Assembly: GCA_002293365.1 (NCBI GenBank)
Contig: DBDD01000166.1
Span: 3,726 to 34,907, forward strand
Length of the DNA: 31,182 nt
Source: Christensenella sp. UBA941
GTDB taxonomy: Bacteria; Bacillota; Clostridia; Christensenellales; UBA941
Reading direction: 5' to 3'
Shown here: one piece after another, positions 1-7,087 of the stretch
Layout: every line of letters starts with the position of its first letter
How positions within the stretch are numbered: the first letter of the stretch is position 1
Notes under the pieces: generated by a model
What the model was told of the DNA's origin: nothing
Databases searched by the model: none
What the model saw: the letters and a program-made list of their open reading frames with translations, nothing else
Position numbers and translations under genes: made by a program

Positions 1-317
1 TTGCCCTCGCCGGTTTTCATCTCGGCGATGCGCCCCTGATGCAAAACGACGCCGCCGATTAGCTGTACGTCGAAATGGCGCATGCCCGTCGTCCGCACCG
101 ACGCTTCGCGCACGAGCGCGAACGCCTCGGGCAAAAGCTCGTCCAGCGCTTCGCCGCCGGAATATCTTTGCTTTAGTTTTTGCGTCATCTCGCGCATTTC
201 TGTATCCGAAAGCGCCTTAATATTGGGTTCAAGCTCATTTATCCGCGCGACAAACGGGCGAATTCTCTTTATCTGCGCCTCGCCGCCTGTGCCAAAAAGC
301 TTATTGATTAAGCTCAT
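1..317 (-). CDS. secA: Preprotein translocase ATPase SecA, N-terminal fragment (runs off the window)
   Basis: The minus-strand reading frame begins with ATG at 317 and runs out of the window after about 105 residues. The translation starts MSLINKLFGTGGEAQIKR and contains TGMRHFDVQLIGGVVLH followed by AEMKTGEG. That is the highly conserved start of SecA up to the Walker A region (normally MKTGEGKT). SecA is the cytosolic ATPase that drives unfolded proteins through SecYEG. A GGGAGG ribosome binding site lies 6 bases before the ATG. A good promoter candidate lies at 391-419, and a palindromic repeat (352-379) falls inside the predicted leader. The rest of the roughly 800-900 residue protein is outside the window, so its integrity cannot be judged. 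Identity is very confident. Confidence 0.96.
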   Translation of the reverse strand, partial: MSLINKLFGTGGEAQIKRIRPFVARINELEPNIKALSDTEMREMTQKLKQRYSGGEALDELLPEAFALVREASVRTTGMRHFDVQLIGGVVLHQGRIAEMKTGEG

Positions 318-351
318 CTATACCTCCCATACAGAACCATGGTGCATCGTG

Positions 352-379
352 TGTAGGGGCGGGGTTCCATCCCCGCCCG
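352..379. repeat. Palindromic repeat, TGTAGGGG family, GGGCGGGG stem
   Basis: The constant edge TGTAGG is followed by an 8-base stem, GGGCGGGG (357-364), a 6-base loop and CCCCGCCC (371-378). It belongs to the same family as the elements near 454-526, 1861-1932, 3995-4180 and 17023-17051, but with its own core sequence. It lies between the predicted secA promoter and the secA start codon, so it would fold close to the 5' end of the secA mRNA. There is no T-run, so it is not an obvious intrinsic terminator. Confidence 0.7.
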
Positions 380-390
380 TCTTACTGATC

Positions 391-419
391 ATTGTACCAT
401 TTAGCACCAGGGCTTTCAA
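391..419 (-). promoter_or_regulatory. Predicted sigma-A-type promoter of secA
   Basis: On the minus strand, TTGAAA (419-414) is followed by exactly 17 bases and then TACAAT (396-391). This is close to the TTGACA/TATAAT consensus at ideal spacing and points toward secA. It would start transcription near 384, giving a leader of roughly 65 bases that contains the palindrome at 352-379. Confidence 0.55.
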
Positions 420-453
420 TGCCGCGGCAAAATGTTGCGTTTTGCGCCATACT

Positions 454-526
454 TGTAGGGGCGATTCGTAATCGCCCGTGTGCAAATTCATTCAGGTAAC
501 GCGGGCGATTACGAATCGCCCCTACA
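454..526. repeat. Composite inverted repeat: two head-to-head TGTAGGGGCGATT palindromes
   Basis: The left unit begins with TGTAGGGGCGATTCG (454 on) and forms stem GGGCGATT (459-466) / AATCGCCC (470-477). The right unit at 503-526 is the inverted copy, ending AATCGCCCCTACA. About 25 unrelated bases separate the two. The whole therefore has terminal inverted repeats of about 25 bases, like a miniature inverted-repeat element, and each end is itself a hairpin. It lies immediately downstream of the MFS gene's stop codon, so it may also protect or end that transcript. No duplicated target site was recognised. Confidence 0.75.
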
Positions 527-543
527 GTAATCGCGTCATTCGG

Positions 544-1773
544 CTACGCTTCAGTCTCCCCCGCCTTCATCAATTCCTTGCGTCCGTATAACGCGAAGCC
601 GCCGCCAATAAGCAAAAGGCCCGTTAGAATAAGCAGCAGCTCGATACTGACGACGTCGCCCAGCGGCCCGAACAGCGCCATGCCGAGAGGCATTGCAAGC
701 CCGTTGATAATCATCATCACGCTGAATACGCGGCCCATCAGCTCCGGCGGTATTTTTGTCTGCATGAGCGTCATCGCGGGCGTATTGTATATGGGCATGG
801 CAAGGCCGCAGAGCACCATAACGCCCAGATATATCCAAAAATTCGGAATCACGCCGAACAAAAACGTCGTCACGCCGAAGCACAGCCACGCCAGCACCAT
901 CGTATGCGACTTATTTTTAAACCCGCCCCACGCTGAAATGACGACGCCCCCCGCCATCATGCCTGCGGAAAACGCGATTTCTATTGCTGTCAGCAACCAA
1001 ACATCGTCGCCGAACGTGCGCACGACCTGGAGCGGCGTCAGCATCGCGGCGGGCGAAGCGAATATCCCGAACAACGCGGAGGCAATAAGCAGTGTTTTTA
1101 GCCAGGGCTGGCTGCCTACAAAGCGAAATCCCTCCGCCATTTCGTTATAATATACCTTCGCGCCAAGCGTTTTCTCATGTTTTTTCGGCAAATGCGGAAC
1201 CTTTACGCAGAAAAACACCGTAGAAATGCCTATCACTGCGGTAAAAACGTCGATATAAAATATAGTTTCAAGCGGTAAAAACGACATTAACGCGCCAGCC
1301 GCCATAGGCGCCGCGAACGTTGTCAGCGATTGCGCCGTTGACTGAATGCCGTTAAAGCGCATCAGATGTTCTTCCGGCACGATTTGCGGAATCAGCGCGC
1401 TCGCGGCGGGATTTTGGATACCCATACCGACGCTACGCGCCATAACCGTCGCGAACAAAAGCCATATATTTTTATGCCCGGCGCTATATAAAATTGCGAC
1501 CACAAGCGTGATTAGCGCAATCGCGGCGTCGGATACGTTCACCAGATGCTTTCTATCGTATCTGTCCGCCCAAACGCCCGCGAAGGGCGAAATGAACACC
1601 ATCGGCAGCATTGCGGCCGCTGTAAACAGCGCCATGAGCACACCGGACTGCTCCTGCAGCAAGACATGCCATGAAACCGCGTGCGAAACCAGCATCGAGC
1701 CGAACATCGATACGAACTGCCCGCCGATATAAAATCCAGCGTTCCTTTTCCAACGCGCATTATTATTTTCCAT
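544..1773 (-). CDS. MFS transporter, EntS/MFS_3-type exporter
   Basis: This is a 409-residue, very hydrophobic protein with about 12 predicted membrane segments and the organisation of MFS_3 (enterobactin-exporter-like) drug or metabolite efflux proteins. After a short basic N-terminus, MENNNARWKRN, come the first helix (FYIGGQFVSMFGSMLVSH) and the family motif FAGVWADRYDRKHLV (GxxADRxxRK, MFS motif A) between helices 2 and 3. The C-terminal half holds QTKIPPELMGRVFS, typical of this subfamily. An upstream TTG at 1797 would add eight residues. I prefer the ATG at 1773 because AAGGAG lies just before it and nothing suitable precedes the TTG. A promoter candidate lies at 1816-1844. The gene appears to be transcribed alone. 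The substrate cannot be inferred. Confidence 0.88.
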   Translation of the reverse strand: MENNNARWKRNAGFYIGGQFVSMFGSMLVSHAVSWHVLLQEQSGVLMALFTAAAMLPMVFISPFAGVWADRYDRKHLVNVSDAAIALITLVVAILYSAGHKNIWLLFATVMARSVGMGIQNPAASALIPQIVPEEHLMRFNGIQSTAQSLTTFAAPMAAGALMSFLPLETIFYIDVFTAVIGISTVFFCVKVPHLPKKHEKTLGAKVYYNEMAEGFRFVGSQPWLKTLLIASALFGIFASPAAMLTPLQVVRTFGDDVWLLTAIEIAFSAGMMAGGVVISAWGGFKNKSHTMVLAWLCFGVTTFLFGVIPNFWIYLGVMVLCGLAMPIYNTPAMTLMQTKIPPELMGRVFSVMMIINGLAMPLGMALFGPLGDVVSIELLLILTGLLLIGGGFALYGRKELMKAGETEA

Positions 1774-1815
1774 ACTGCTCCTTCGCCTAACAGTCAAGCC
1801 ATGAAATTCCAGAAC

Positions 1816-1844
1816 AGTATAGCGTAAAAACGGGTTTGGCGCAA
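1816..1844 (-). promoter_or_regulatory. Predicted promoter of the MFS transporter gene
   Basis: On the minus strand, TTGCGC (1844-1839), a 17-base spacer and TATACT (1821-1816) lie about 43 bases upstream of the ATG at 1773. The spacing and -10 box are good, and the -35 box matches TTGACA in four of six positions. Confidence 0.5.
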
Positions 1845-1860
1845 GGACACAAAATTCTAT

Positions 1861-1884
1861 ACGGGCGATTCACGAATCGCCCGT
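1861..1884. repeat. Palindromic repeat, ACGGGCGATT stem
   Basis: A 10-base perfect stem, ACGGGCGATT (1861-1870) / AATCGCCCGT (1875-1884), encloses a CACG loop. The stem shares the GGGCGATT core with the composite element at 454-526. The flanking TGTAG edge is missing here, so this looks like a decayed or partial member of the family. Confidence 0.65.
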
Positions 1885-1907
1885 GCAGCGGTAATGCCCT
1901 GAAACGC

Positions 1908-1932
1908 GGGCGGATTGCCATCCGCCCTTACA
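1908..1932. repeat. Palindromic repeat abutting and overlapping the methyltransferase stop codon
   Basis: The stem GGGCGGAT (1908-1915) / ATCCGCCC (1920-1927) has loop TGCC. The following bases TTACA include the stop codon of the methyltransferase gene (1928-1930). The same stem and loop recur exactly at 17028-17047. The position just after a stop codon suggests a role as an mRNA 3' stem-loop, though no T-tract follows. Confidence 0.7.
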
Positions 1933-2695
1933 TCTTCCTCCCGATATAGAACACATAGCCGTAATGCTGCTTATATTTCGCAAAAAGCTCGGCTTCGTAG
2001 CGCGAATTTTCAACATAAGCCTCTATAAGCGCATTCCCGGCGTACTTTTTTATAACTTCTTCTTCCTTTTCCGCGCGCGGTATAAAGTAATTCTCCGTCC
2101 AGCATTCCTCCGGCAGCGCGAACGCGGCGACAAAACTATAGCCGCTTTTTTGCATAGCTGCGATGTTATCGCCTATCGAGTCCAATTTACTGCCCGCGTC
2201 GCCCCAAAACTTATCGACTTCGGGAACGCGTTCCGCCGTAAGCCAACAAGGGCACGTCACGGCAACATAACCGCCTTTCTTCAGATAGCCGTTCCAATGG
2301 CGCAGCCCCTTTTCAAAGCCGATAGAGTCTATCGCACCCTCCGACCAGATTAGATCAAACTCATTCTTTTTAAATTTGTGGTTAAGCGAAGCCATCGAGC
2401 CGACAGTACCTAGGGCTCTGTCTTGCAAGCCCAGCTTTTTCGCGTTTTCGTTGAAGACGCCAATAAACTCGGGGAAAAGATCCAAGCCCGTAGTGCGGCC
2501 CTTGATGCGCCGCGCGAGCTCCATCGTCTGAGTACCCGTGCCGCAGCCCAAGTCCGCCGCCCGTTGAATACCGTCAAGATTCTCGATAAAGCTCATAGCC
2601 TTGAGCGTCATTTCGGAGCTGCCGGGGCCTTGCCTGTCCAGGTCTATATGTGTTTCAAGTAAAATATCGAGCTCTGTTAATCGTTTATCTTCCAT
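1928..2695 (-). CDS. Class I SAM-dependent methyltransferase of unknown substrate
   Basis: A 255-residue soluble protein. Glycine-rich motif I, ADLGCGTGTQT (about residues 47-57), is followed by the acidic end of strand 2, GLDLFPEF (70-77), which binds the ribose of S-adenosylmethionine. WSEGAIDSIGFEKGL fits motif IV and its surroundings. It resembles the UbiE/SmtA-like small-molecule methyltransferases of Firmicutes, but nothing fixes the substrate. GGAG lies 8 bases before the ATG at 2695, and a consensus-like promoter sits just upstream. The stop codon overlaps the palindromic repeat at 1908-1932. The gene is transcribed alone, and back to back with tgt from a shared 118-base intergenic region. 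Confidence 0.85.
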   Translation of the reverse strand: MEDKRLTELDILLETHIDLDRQGPGSSEMTLKAMSFIENLDGIQRAADLGCGTGTQTMELARRIKGRTTGLDLFPEFIGVFNENAKKLGLQDRALGTVGSMASLNHKFKKNEFDLIWSEGAIDSIGFEKGLRHWNGYLKKGGYVAVTCPCWLTAERVPEVDKFWGDAGSKLDSIGDNIAAMQKSGYSFVAAFALPEECWTENYFIPRAEKEEEVIKKYAGNALIEAYVENSRYEAELFAKYKQHYGYVFYIGRKM

Positions 2696-2725
2696 TATCT
2701 TTCTCCATTATTTGTATTTGGATAA

Positions 2726-2754
2726 TATATAATAAAAATATGTTTACTTGTCAA
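2726..2754 (-). promoter_or_regulatory. Predicted strong promoter of the methyltransferase gene
   Basis: On the minus strand, a perfect TTGACA (2754-2749) is followed by a 17-base AT-rich spacer and TATATA (2731-2726), about 30 bases before the start codon at 2695. This is the best -35 match seen in the window. Confidence 0.6.
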
Positions 2755-2776
2755 TGACTATATGAAAATTCGCTTA

Positions 2777-2805
2777 TTGTTGAGCGGCGCGATTTCAGCT
2801 ATAAT
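2777..2805 (+). promoter_or_regulatory. Predicted promoter of tgt
   Basis: TTGTTG (2777-2782), a 17-base spacer and a perfect TATAAT (2800-2805) face tgt. Transcription would begin near 2811-2813. That almost coincides with the upstream ATG at 2814 and leaves a normal leader only for the TTG at 2838. Confidence 0.5.
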
Positions 2806-2813
2806 CGAACGGA

Positions 2814-3980
2814 ATGCTAAAGAAAGGCCCTAAACGTTTGTTCTCTTTTGAAGTGCTCGCAACTTGCGATAAAACCAAGGCGCGCGTAGGACGCGTACAT
2901 ACGCCGCACGGCTCGTTTGAAACGCCATGTTTCATGCCCGTCGGCACGCAGGCGACGGTTAAGGCCGTCCCCCCGCGCGACCTCGCGGAGCTGAACGTTC
3001 CGATTTTATTGGCGAATACGTACCATCTCGCTATGCGCCCCGGCGAAGACCTGGTGCAAGAGGCGGGGGGGCTGCATAAATTCATGGCCTGGAACGGCCC
3101 GATTTTGACGGACAGCGGCGGTTTTCAGGTTTTCAGTCTCGGCGCCTTGCGCAAAATAAGCGAAAATGGCGTTAAGTTTCAGTCGCACATAGACGGTTCC
3201 TACCATTTTTTCACACCCGAGCGCGCGATAGACATCGAACACGCCCTCGGCGCGGATATAATCATGGCCTTCGACGAATGCGCCCCCTACCCCGCCGAAC
3301 GCCAATACGTCGAGCGCTCGATGGAGCTTACGCACCGCTGGGCCAAGCGCTGTAAGGAGCATCACGACGCGCTCTCAATCGAGGAAGCAGGGCGCGAGGG
3401 TGCAGCCTTTAATCCGCAGGCGCTGTTCGGCATCGTGCAAGGCGGGATGTTTGCGGATCTTCGCGCCGAAAGCGCTAATGAAATCGCCGCGCTCGGTTTC
3501 CCCGGCAACGCGATAGGCGGGCTGTCTGTCGGCGAACCGAAGCCGCTTATGTACGAGATGCTGGATATCGTCAATCCGCTGCTTCCAGCCAATAAGCCGC
3601 GCTACCTCATGGGCGTCGGCAGCCCGGACTGCTTGATGGAGGGCGCGATGCTAGGCGTAGATATGTTCGACTGCGTCCTTCAGACGCGCATCGCCCGCAA
3701 CGGCACGGCGCTAACCTCCGAGGGGCAGCTCTCGCTGAAAAACGCGCGCTTCGAGCGGGATTTTACGCCGCTCGACCCGAACTGCGGCTGCTACTGCTGC
3801 ACGAATTTTACTCGTGCGTATCTTCGGCATCTCGCCAAGGCTAAAGAGATCTTAGGCGCGCAGCTCGTCTCGATCCATAATATCCACTATACGCTTAGGC
3901 TTATGGAAGGGCTGCGCGAGGCTATAAAGGGCGGGTATACGGTGGAGTATGCTAGGAAGGTGCTTGCGAGACACTCGTGA
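2814..3980 (+). CDS. tgt: tRNA-guanine transglycosylase (queuine/preQ1 tRNA-ribosyltransferase)
   Basis: A 388-residue protein of the size expected for bacterial Tgt. The enzyme swaps guanine 34 of GUN-anticodon tRNAs for preQ1 on the way to queuosine. Visible hallmarks are HTPHGSFETPCFMPVGT (29-45), the general-base region LTDSGGFQ with D100, FGIVQGGMF (205-213), GLSVGEPK, the nucleophile region MFDCVLQTR with D286, and the complete zinc site C324-x-C326-x2-C329-x25-H355. The start is uncertain. The ATG at 2814 has no clear ribosome binding site and sits at the predicted transcription start. The TTG at 2838 has AAAGG about 9 bases upstream and would give an N-terminus (FSFEVLATC) that matches family alignments better. 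No other queuosine gene is in the window. Confidence 0.96.
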   Translation: MLKKGPKRLFSFEVLATCDKTKARVGRVHTPHGSFETPCFMPVGTQATVKAVPPRDLAELNVPILLANTYHLAMRPGEDLVQEAGGLHKFMAWNGPILTDSGGFQVFSLGALRKISENGVKFQSHIDGSYHFFTPERAIDIEHALGADIIMAFDECAPYPAERQYVERSMELTHRWAKRCKEHHDALSIEEAGREGAAFNPQALFGIVQGGMFADLRAESANEIAALGFPGNAIGGLSVGEPKPLMYEMLDIVNPLLPANKPRYLMGVGSPDCLMEGAMLGVDMFDCVLQTRIARNGTALTSEGQLSLKNARFERDFTPLDPNCGCYCCTNFTRAYLRHLAKAKEILGAQLVSIHNIHYTLRLMEGLREAIKGGYTVEYARKVLARHS

Positions 3981-3994
3981 TCCTCGTTTATGCA

Positions 3995-4078
3995 TGTAGG
4001 GACGCCATATATGGCGTCCGTGACCTTTATGAACGCTCGTTATCTGTGGTCACGGACACGATATATCGTGTCCCTACA
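3995..4078. repeat. Composite element: two head-to-head palindromes with different cores
   Basis: The left end TGTAGGG (3995-4001) leads into a perfect 20-base palindrome with half-site GGACGCCATA (4000-4019). The right end is a second perfect 20-base palindrome with half-site GGACACGATA (4054-4073), closing with CCCTACA (4072-4078). Inside, GTCCGTGACC and GGTCACGGAC are also inverted. Outer and inner edges are thus shared, while the palindrome cores differ and each still pairs with itself. The element lies between the convergent genes tgt and the THUMP methyltransferase. Confidence 0.8.
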
Positions 4079-4103
4079 AATTTGGGTCATGCTAGCGGGT
4101 CAC

Positions 4104-4127
4104 GGGCGAACACAGTTCGCCCCTACA
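4104..4127. repeat. Palindromic repeat, GGGCGAAC stem
   Basis: The stem GGGCGAAC (4104-4111) / GTTCGCCC (4115-4122) has loop ACA and is followed by the constant right edge, giving CCCCTACA (to 4127). It is preceded by GGGTCAC, the inner edge also seen in the neighbouring composite element. Confidence 0.75.
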
Positions 4128-4156
4128 ATCCAAAATAGTGAAAGTTTTAGCGACGC

Positions 4157-4180
4157 GGGCGGCAAAACGCCGCCCCTACA
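4157..4180. repeat. Palindromic repeat, GGGCGGC stem
   Basis: The stem GGGCGGC (4157-4163) / GCCGCCC (4169-4175) has loop AAAAC, then the constant right edge CCCCTACA to 4180. It is in the same orientation as the copy at 4104-4127, giving four palindromes within 190 bases between two convergent genes. Confidence 0.75.
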
Positions 4181-4193
4181 ATTCATATGGTAT

Positions 4194-5300
4194 CTACTCA
4201 AACCTAAACAACTGGCACTTCAGCCCCGAATTGTATAAATTCCTGCGCTTCGTTGCCCTTTGCCCATAAAACCGCTCGAAGCCCGTATGTGCGCAAAGCA
4301 CGTTTACGGACTCCAAATCCGCCGCGCGAAACGCCTTGCCCATATCCCTGAAAAGCCGCTCGGCCTCCGCTTTTGAGCCCAGCCGCTCGCCGTACGGCGG
4401 ATTGCAGACGACAACAGGCTTGCCGTCAGGCTTAAACGCCGATACGTCCATCTTTTTGAACGAAATACCTTTTACGCCCGCCTGCTTTGCGTGCGTTTTC
4501 GCTACGCCAAGCGCCCTTTCGTCGATATCGCTGCCGAAAACGCGCGCCGCCTTGCCCTTGCTTTGGCGCTCGCGCGCCTCTTCATTTGCCAAAGCACGCG
4601 CTTTCTTTTCGAGAAAATCCCACTCGTAATACGCGAACTCACGATTCAGCCCCGGCGCAATGTCCATGGCGATCATCTGCGCCTCGATCGGGATCGTCCC
4701 CGAGCCGCAAAACGGATCCCACAGCGGCGTCTCTTTATCCCAGCGCGAAAGCAATACCAGCGCCGCCGCTAATGTCTCCGATAGCGGCGCTTGAACGTTC
4801 AGCGTATGATAACCCCTACGCGCGAGGCCCGCCCCGCTTGAATCCAGCGCAAGCACGGCGTTATCTAAAAGCAGCCCGGCCTCGACAATGACGGCTTTGC
4901 CCGTTTCCGGCAGGCGAATCAAGCCGTAGCGCGGCGCAAGCCTGTCCACAATCGCCTTTTTTACGATCGATTGTACGTCTGAGACGCTGTGCAGCTTGGA
5001 GCGCGCCTGTTTGCCCTTTACGATGATCTTCGCGTCCTTGGGAATGTAGCCCTCCCACGCAAGCGCCTTTGTTCCCTCGTATAGAGCGTCAAACGTGTCC
5101 GCGAAAAAACTCCCGGCCTCGAGAAAAACCCTCTCCGCCGTGCGCAAAAATAGATTCGCCCGCGCGATTTCAACAGAACCGCCGCAAAAAGACACCTTGG
5201 CGTCCCGCGTCGCTTCTACGGGGATGCCAAGGTTTTTAAGCTCCGAAGCCACGACGGCTTCGAGCCCAAAGCGACACGTCGCAAACAGCTTGTGCGTCAT
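4194..5300 (-). CDS. THUMP-domain class I SAM-dependent RNA methyltransferase (YpsC/RlmL N-terminal-like)
   Basis: A 368-residue protein with a ferredoxin-like/THUMP RNA-binding half (about 1-160, starting MTHKLFATCRFGLEAVVASE) and a Rossmann methyltransferase half. The latter has the SAM motif LWDPFCGSGTIPIEAQMIA (193-211) and the catalytic N-P-P-Y motif CNPPYGERLG (299-308), typical of exocyclic-amino N-methyltransferases acting on guanine in rRNA. The closest known relatives are Bacillus YpsC and the N-terminal half of E. coli RlmL (23S rRNA m2G2445). I chose the ATG at 5300 because the N-terminus matches the family there and because this ATG overlaps the stop codon of the upstream TPR gene in an ATGA, which implies translational coupling. 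The frame stays open further upstream, but inside the TPR gene. Confidence 0.92.
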   Translation of the reverse strand: MTHKLFATCRFGLEAVVASELKNLGIPVEATRDAKVSFCGGSVEIARANLFLRTAERVFLEAGSFFADTFDALYEGTKALAWEGYIPKDAKIIVKGKQARSKLHSVSDVQSIVKKAIVDRLAPRYGLIRLPETGKAVIVEAGLLLDNAVLALDSSGAGLARRGYHTLNVQAPLSETLAAALVLLSRWDKETPLWDPFCGSGTIPIEAQMIAMDIAPGLNREFAYYEWDFLEKKARALANEEARERQSKGKAARVFGSDIDERALGVAKTHAKQAGVKGISFKKMDVSAFKPDGKPVVVCNPPYGERLGSKAEAERLFRDMGKAFRAADLESVNVLCAHTGFERFYGQRATKRRNLYNSGLKCQLFRFE

Positions 5301-7024
5301 TCGCTGTCCTTCAGAGCGGCTTCGAGCTTGTTGTAGGCGGAGTTCACGCGCGCTATCGACGTTTCGTAGCGATAGCAAAGCTGCGCTTTTGATACTTTGA
5401 TTCCAAGCTGCCTGCAAGCGATATATTCCAGCGCCGCTGCCCAAGAATGCGGAGAACGTATTTGGGCATAGCCCGTTTTTTGCTTTGCGACGAACTTTTC
5501 CCAGATAGAAATCGCCAAGCGCACGCATTCGTCGCCGTGTATCTCGCGGATCATCCGGATTGCTATCTCTATCGTCTGTTTATATTCCTTTGGCAGCTCC
5601 TCGCCGTAGCCCTCGAAGATATTCACGCGCACTTCGACGATATTCTTGCCCATATACGCTATATACGGCTCGCTCGCGCCCATGCGCTTTAGCATCGCGA
5701 ACGCCTCGCGCTTGATCTCGTCCGGGTGGTTACGGCGAAGAATAAAATCGCGCAAGAGCTTTTCGCTCTTTTCGCCGCCTATGCCGGCCGCGAACGAGAG
5801 CATCGCCCGCTTGATCGTATTGTCGGTAAGCTCTAGGCCCCAAAGGAGGGTATCGTACAGCTCGTCGCCGCTTTCCCAAAGCTCCAGCGCCTTCTCGTTT
5901 GGAAGCTTTACGCAGCGGTTAAGGTATTGGATTCGGCGTAAAAGCTCTTCGTAGGGTACTTGGAAGTGCGCATGCAGCTCCTTTTGCGGCGCGCCGCCCT
6001 CGTTTACCCTTCGCGCCTCGTTGATATAGTACTGTGCGATGGTATTGTGCGGCTCTATGCGCAATATCCGCCCCCACGCGTCCTCGGCCATGCGGTATTT
6101 ACCTAAATGGTATAGGCAAACGCCGTATTGATGCAGCGTCTTCTGATCGTACGGGCGCTCCTTTAAAAGCTTTTTGATATGCGCGCATGAGCTTTCGTGC
6201 AGCCCCAGCTCGAGCAGCGTCATCGATAGGCGCGAAAGCTCCTCCGGATCGTCTGTTTGCGCCGTCTTGAGCATCTCGATATAGGGCGCGGCCGATTCGT
6301 GGTCGCCCTTGTCAAAATAGAAGAGCGCGAGGTTACACTTGGCCAAAAGATCGCCCGGATCGTCCGAAAGCACCGCCTGCGCCGTTTGGACGGCTTTGTC
6401 CATTTGGCGGTTTACATAGTACGCCAGCGCTAAATTGTTGCGCACGAAATACAAATCCGGGTTCTTTTCCGCGACTTTTTCAAGTATTTTTATCGCCTTG
6501 GAGGTTTCTCCAAGGTCCAAAAGGCGCTTGCCCTTGGCTGCGGACTGGTAGGCCGCCGTGCGCTCGAGCGCCATAGTATCGCCAAACGCCTCGCGGAATA
6601 AGTCTGGCTCCTGTAATACGTCCAAAACGTCGTAAACCTCGTCGGAAAATTCGCCGTCCGGGTCGGTTTGGATGTAGCGCCGGAAGCTTTCGAGCGCCTT
6701 ATCGTATTCCTGAAGGCCGATATAGTTGCATCCCATGCCGAAATAGCATTCCGTTGTAAAGCTTTCGCCGCCGGTCATAAGCACCAGCAGGATCTTGTTG
6801 GATTCCTCGAAATAATTCATGACGGTATAGACTTCCGCCATAGCGAGGTGATACTCGATGTTTGTCGGCTCCTTTTCCACCGCACGGCGATAATAAGCCA
6901 GCGCCTCGAGATACTCGCTGTTGTCGAGGCGTTTGCTCCCGCGGCGATGGTAAAAATCGCCTGTTTGTTCAAAGGGCAAAACCTTGCCCCCCGCGTAGCC
7001 TTTTGAGTTCAGTCGTCTGATCAT
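5297..7024 (-). CDS. TPR-repeat protein with a C-terminal helical DNA-binding-like module
   Basis: A 575-residue soluble protein made largely of tetratricopeptide-like helix pairs from about residue 20 to 330. Examples are LEALAYYRRAVEKEPTNIEY, ALESFRRYIQTDPDG and QYGVCLYHLGKYRMAEDAW. Such scaffolds mediate protein-protein contacts. The middle (about 350-500) is helical without clear repeats. The last ~50 residues contain SWAAALEYIACRQLGIKVSK followed by a YRYETSIARVNSAY helix. This pattern resembles the last repeat of TFIIB-type cyclin folds and a degenerate helix-turn-helix. GGGGAG lies 7 bases before the ATG at 7024. The stop overlaps the start of the RNA methyltransferase, so the two form an operon. 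The partner and the role are unknown. Confidence 0.85.
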   Translation of the reverse strand: MIRRLNSKGYAGGKVLPFEQTGDFYHRRGSKRLDNSEYLEALAYYRRAVEKEPTNIEYHLAMAEVYTVMNYFEESNKILLVLMTGGESFTTECYFGMGCNYIGLQEYDKALESFRRYIQTDPDGEFSDEVYDVLDVLQEPDLFREAFGDTMALERTAAYQSAAKGKRLLDLGETSKAIKILEKVAEKNPDLYFVRNNLALAYYVNRQMDKAVQTAQAVLSDDPGDLLAKCNLALFYFDKGDHESAAPYIEMLKTAQTDDPEELSRLSMTLLELGLHESSCAHIKKLLKERPYDQKTLHQYGVCLYHLGKYRMAEDAWGRILRIEPHNTIAQYYINEARRVNEGGAPQKELHAHFQVPYEELLRRIQYLNRCVKLPNEKALELWESGDELYDTLLWGLELTDNTIKRAMLSFAAGIGGEKSEKLLRDFILRRNHPDEIKREAFAMLKRMGASEPYIAYMGKNIVEVRVNIFEGYGEELPKEYKQTIEIAIRMIREIHGDECVRLAISIWEKFVAKQKTGYAQIRSPHSWAAALEYIACRQLGIKVSKAQLCYRYETSIARVNSAYNKLEAALKDSE

Positions 7025-7087
7025 TTATCGTCTCCCCGTAAAAACCGTCGCTTTACCGGCGCTTTTCACGAATTCAATTTCGGATTT

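Noticed and set aside
82..471. Open frame on the + strand across the secA start and repeat
   Set aside because: It is antisense to secA and runs through the palindromic repeats, with no ribosome binding site or recognisable protein sequence.
578..1150. Long + strand open frame inside the MFS gene
   Set aside because: It is the shadow of the minus-strand transporter. The minus-strand product has clear membrane segments and MFS motifs.
352..4180. Palindromic repeats as intrinsic terminators
   Set aside because: Stems are strong, but none is followed by a T-run on either strand; a looser role as 3' stem-loops remains possible.
3990..4238. 82-codon open frame between tgt and the RNA methyltransferase
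   Set aside because: It consists almost entirely of translated palindromic repeats and has no ribosome binding site.
5301..5528. N-terminal extension of the THUMP methyltransferase
   Set aside because: The extra 76 codons lie within the TPR gene in another frame, and the family-like N-terminus begins at the ATG overlapping the TPR stop codon.
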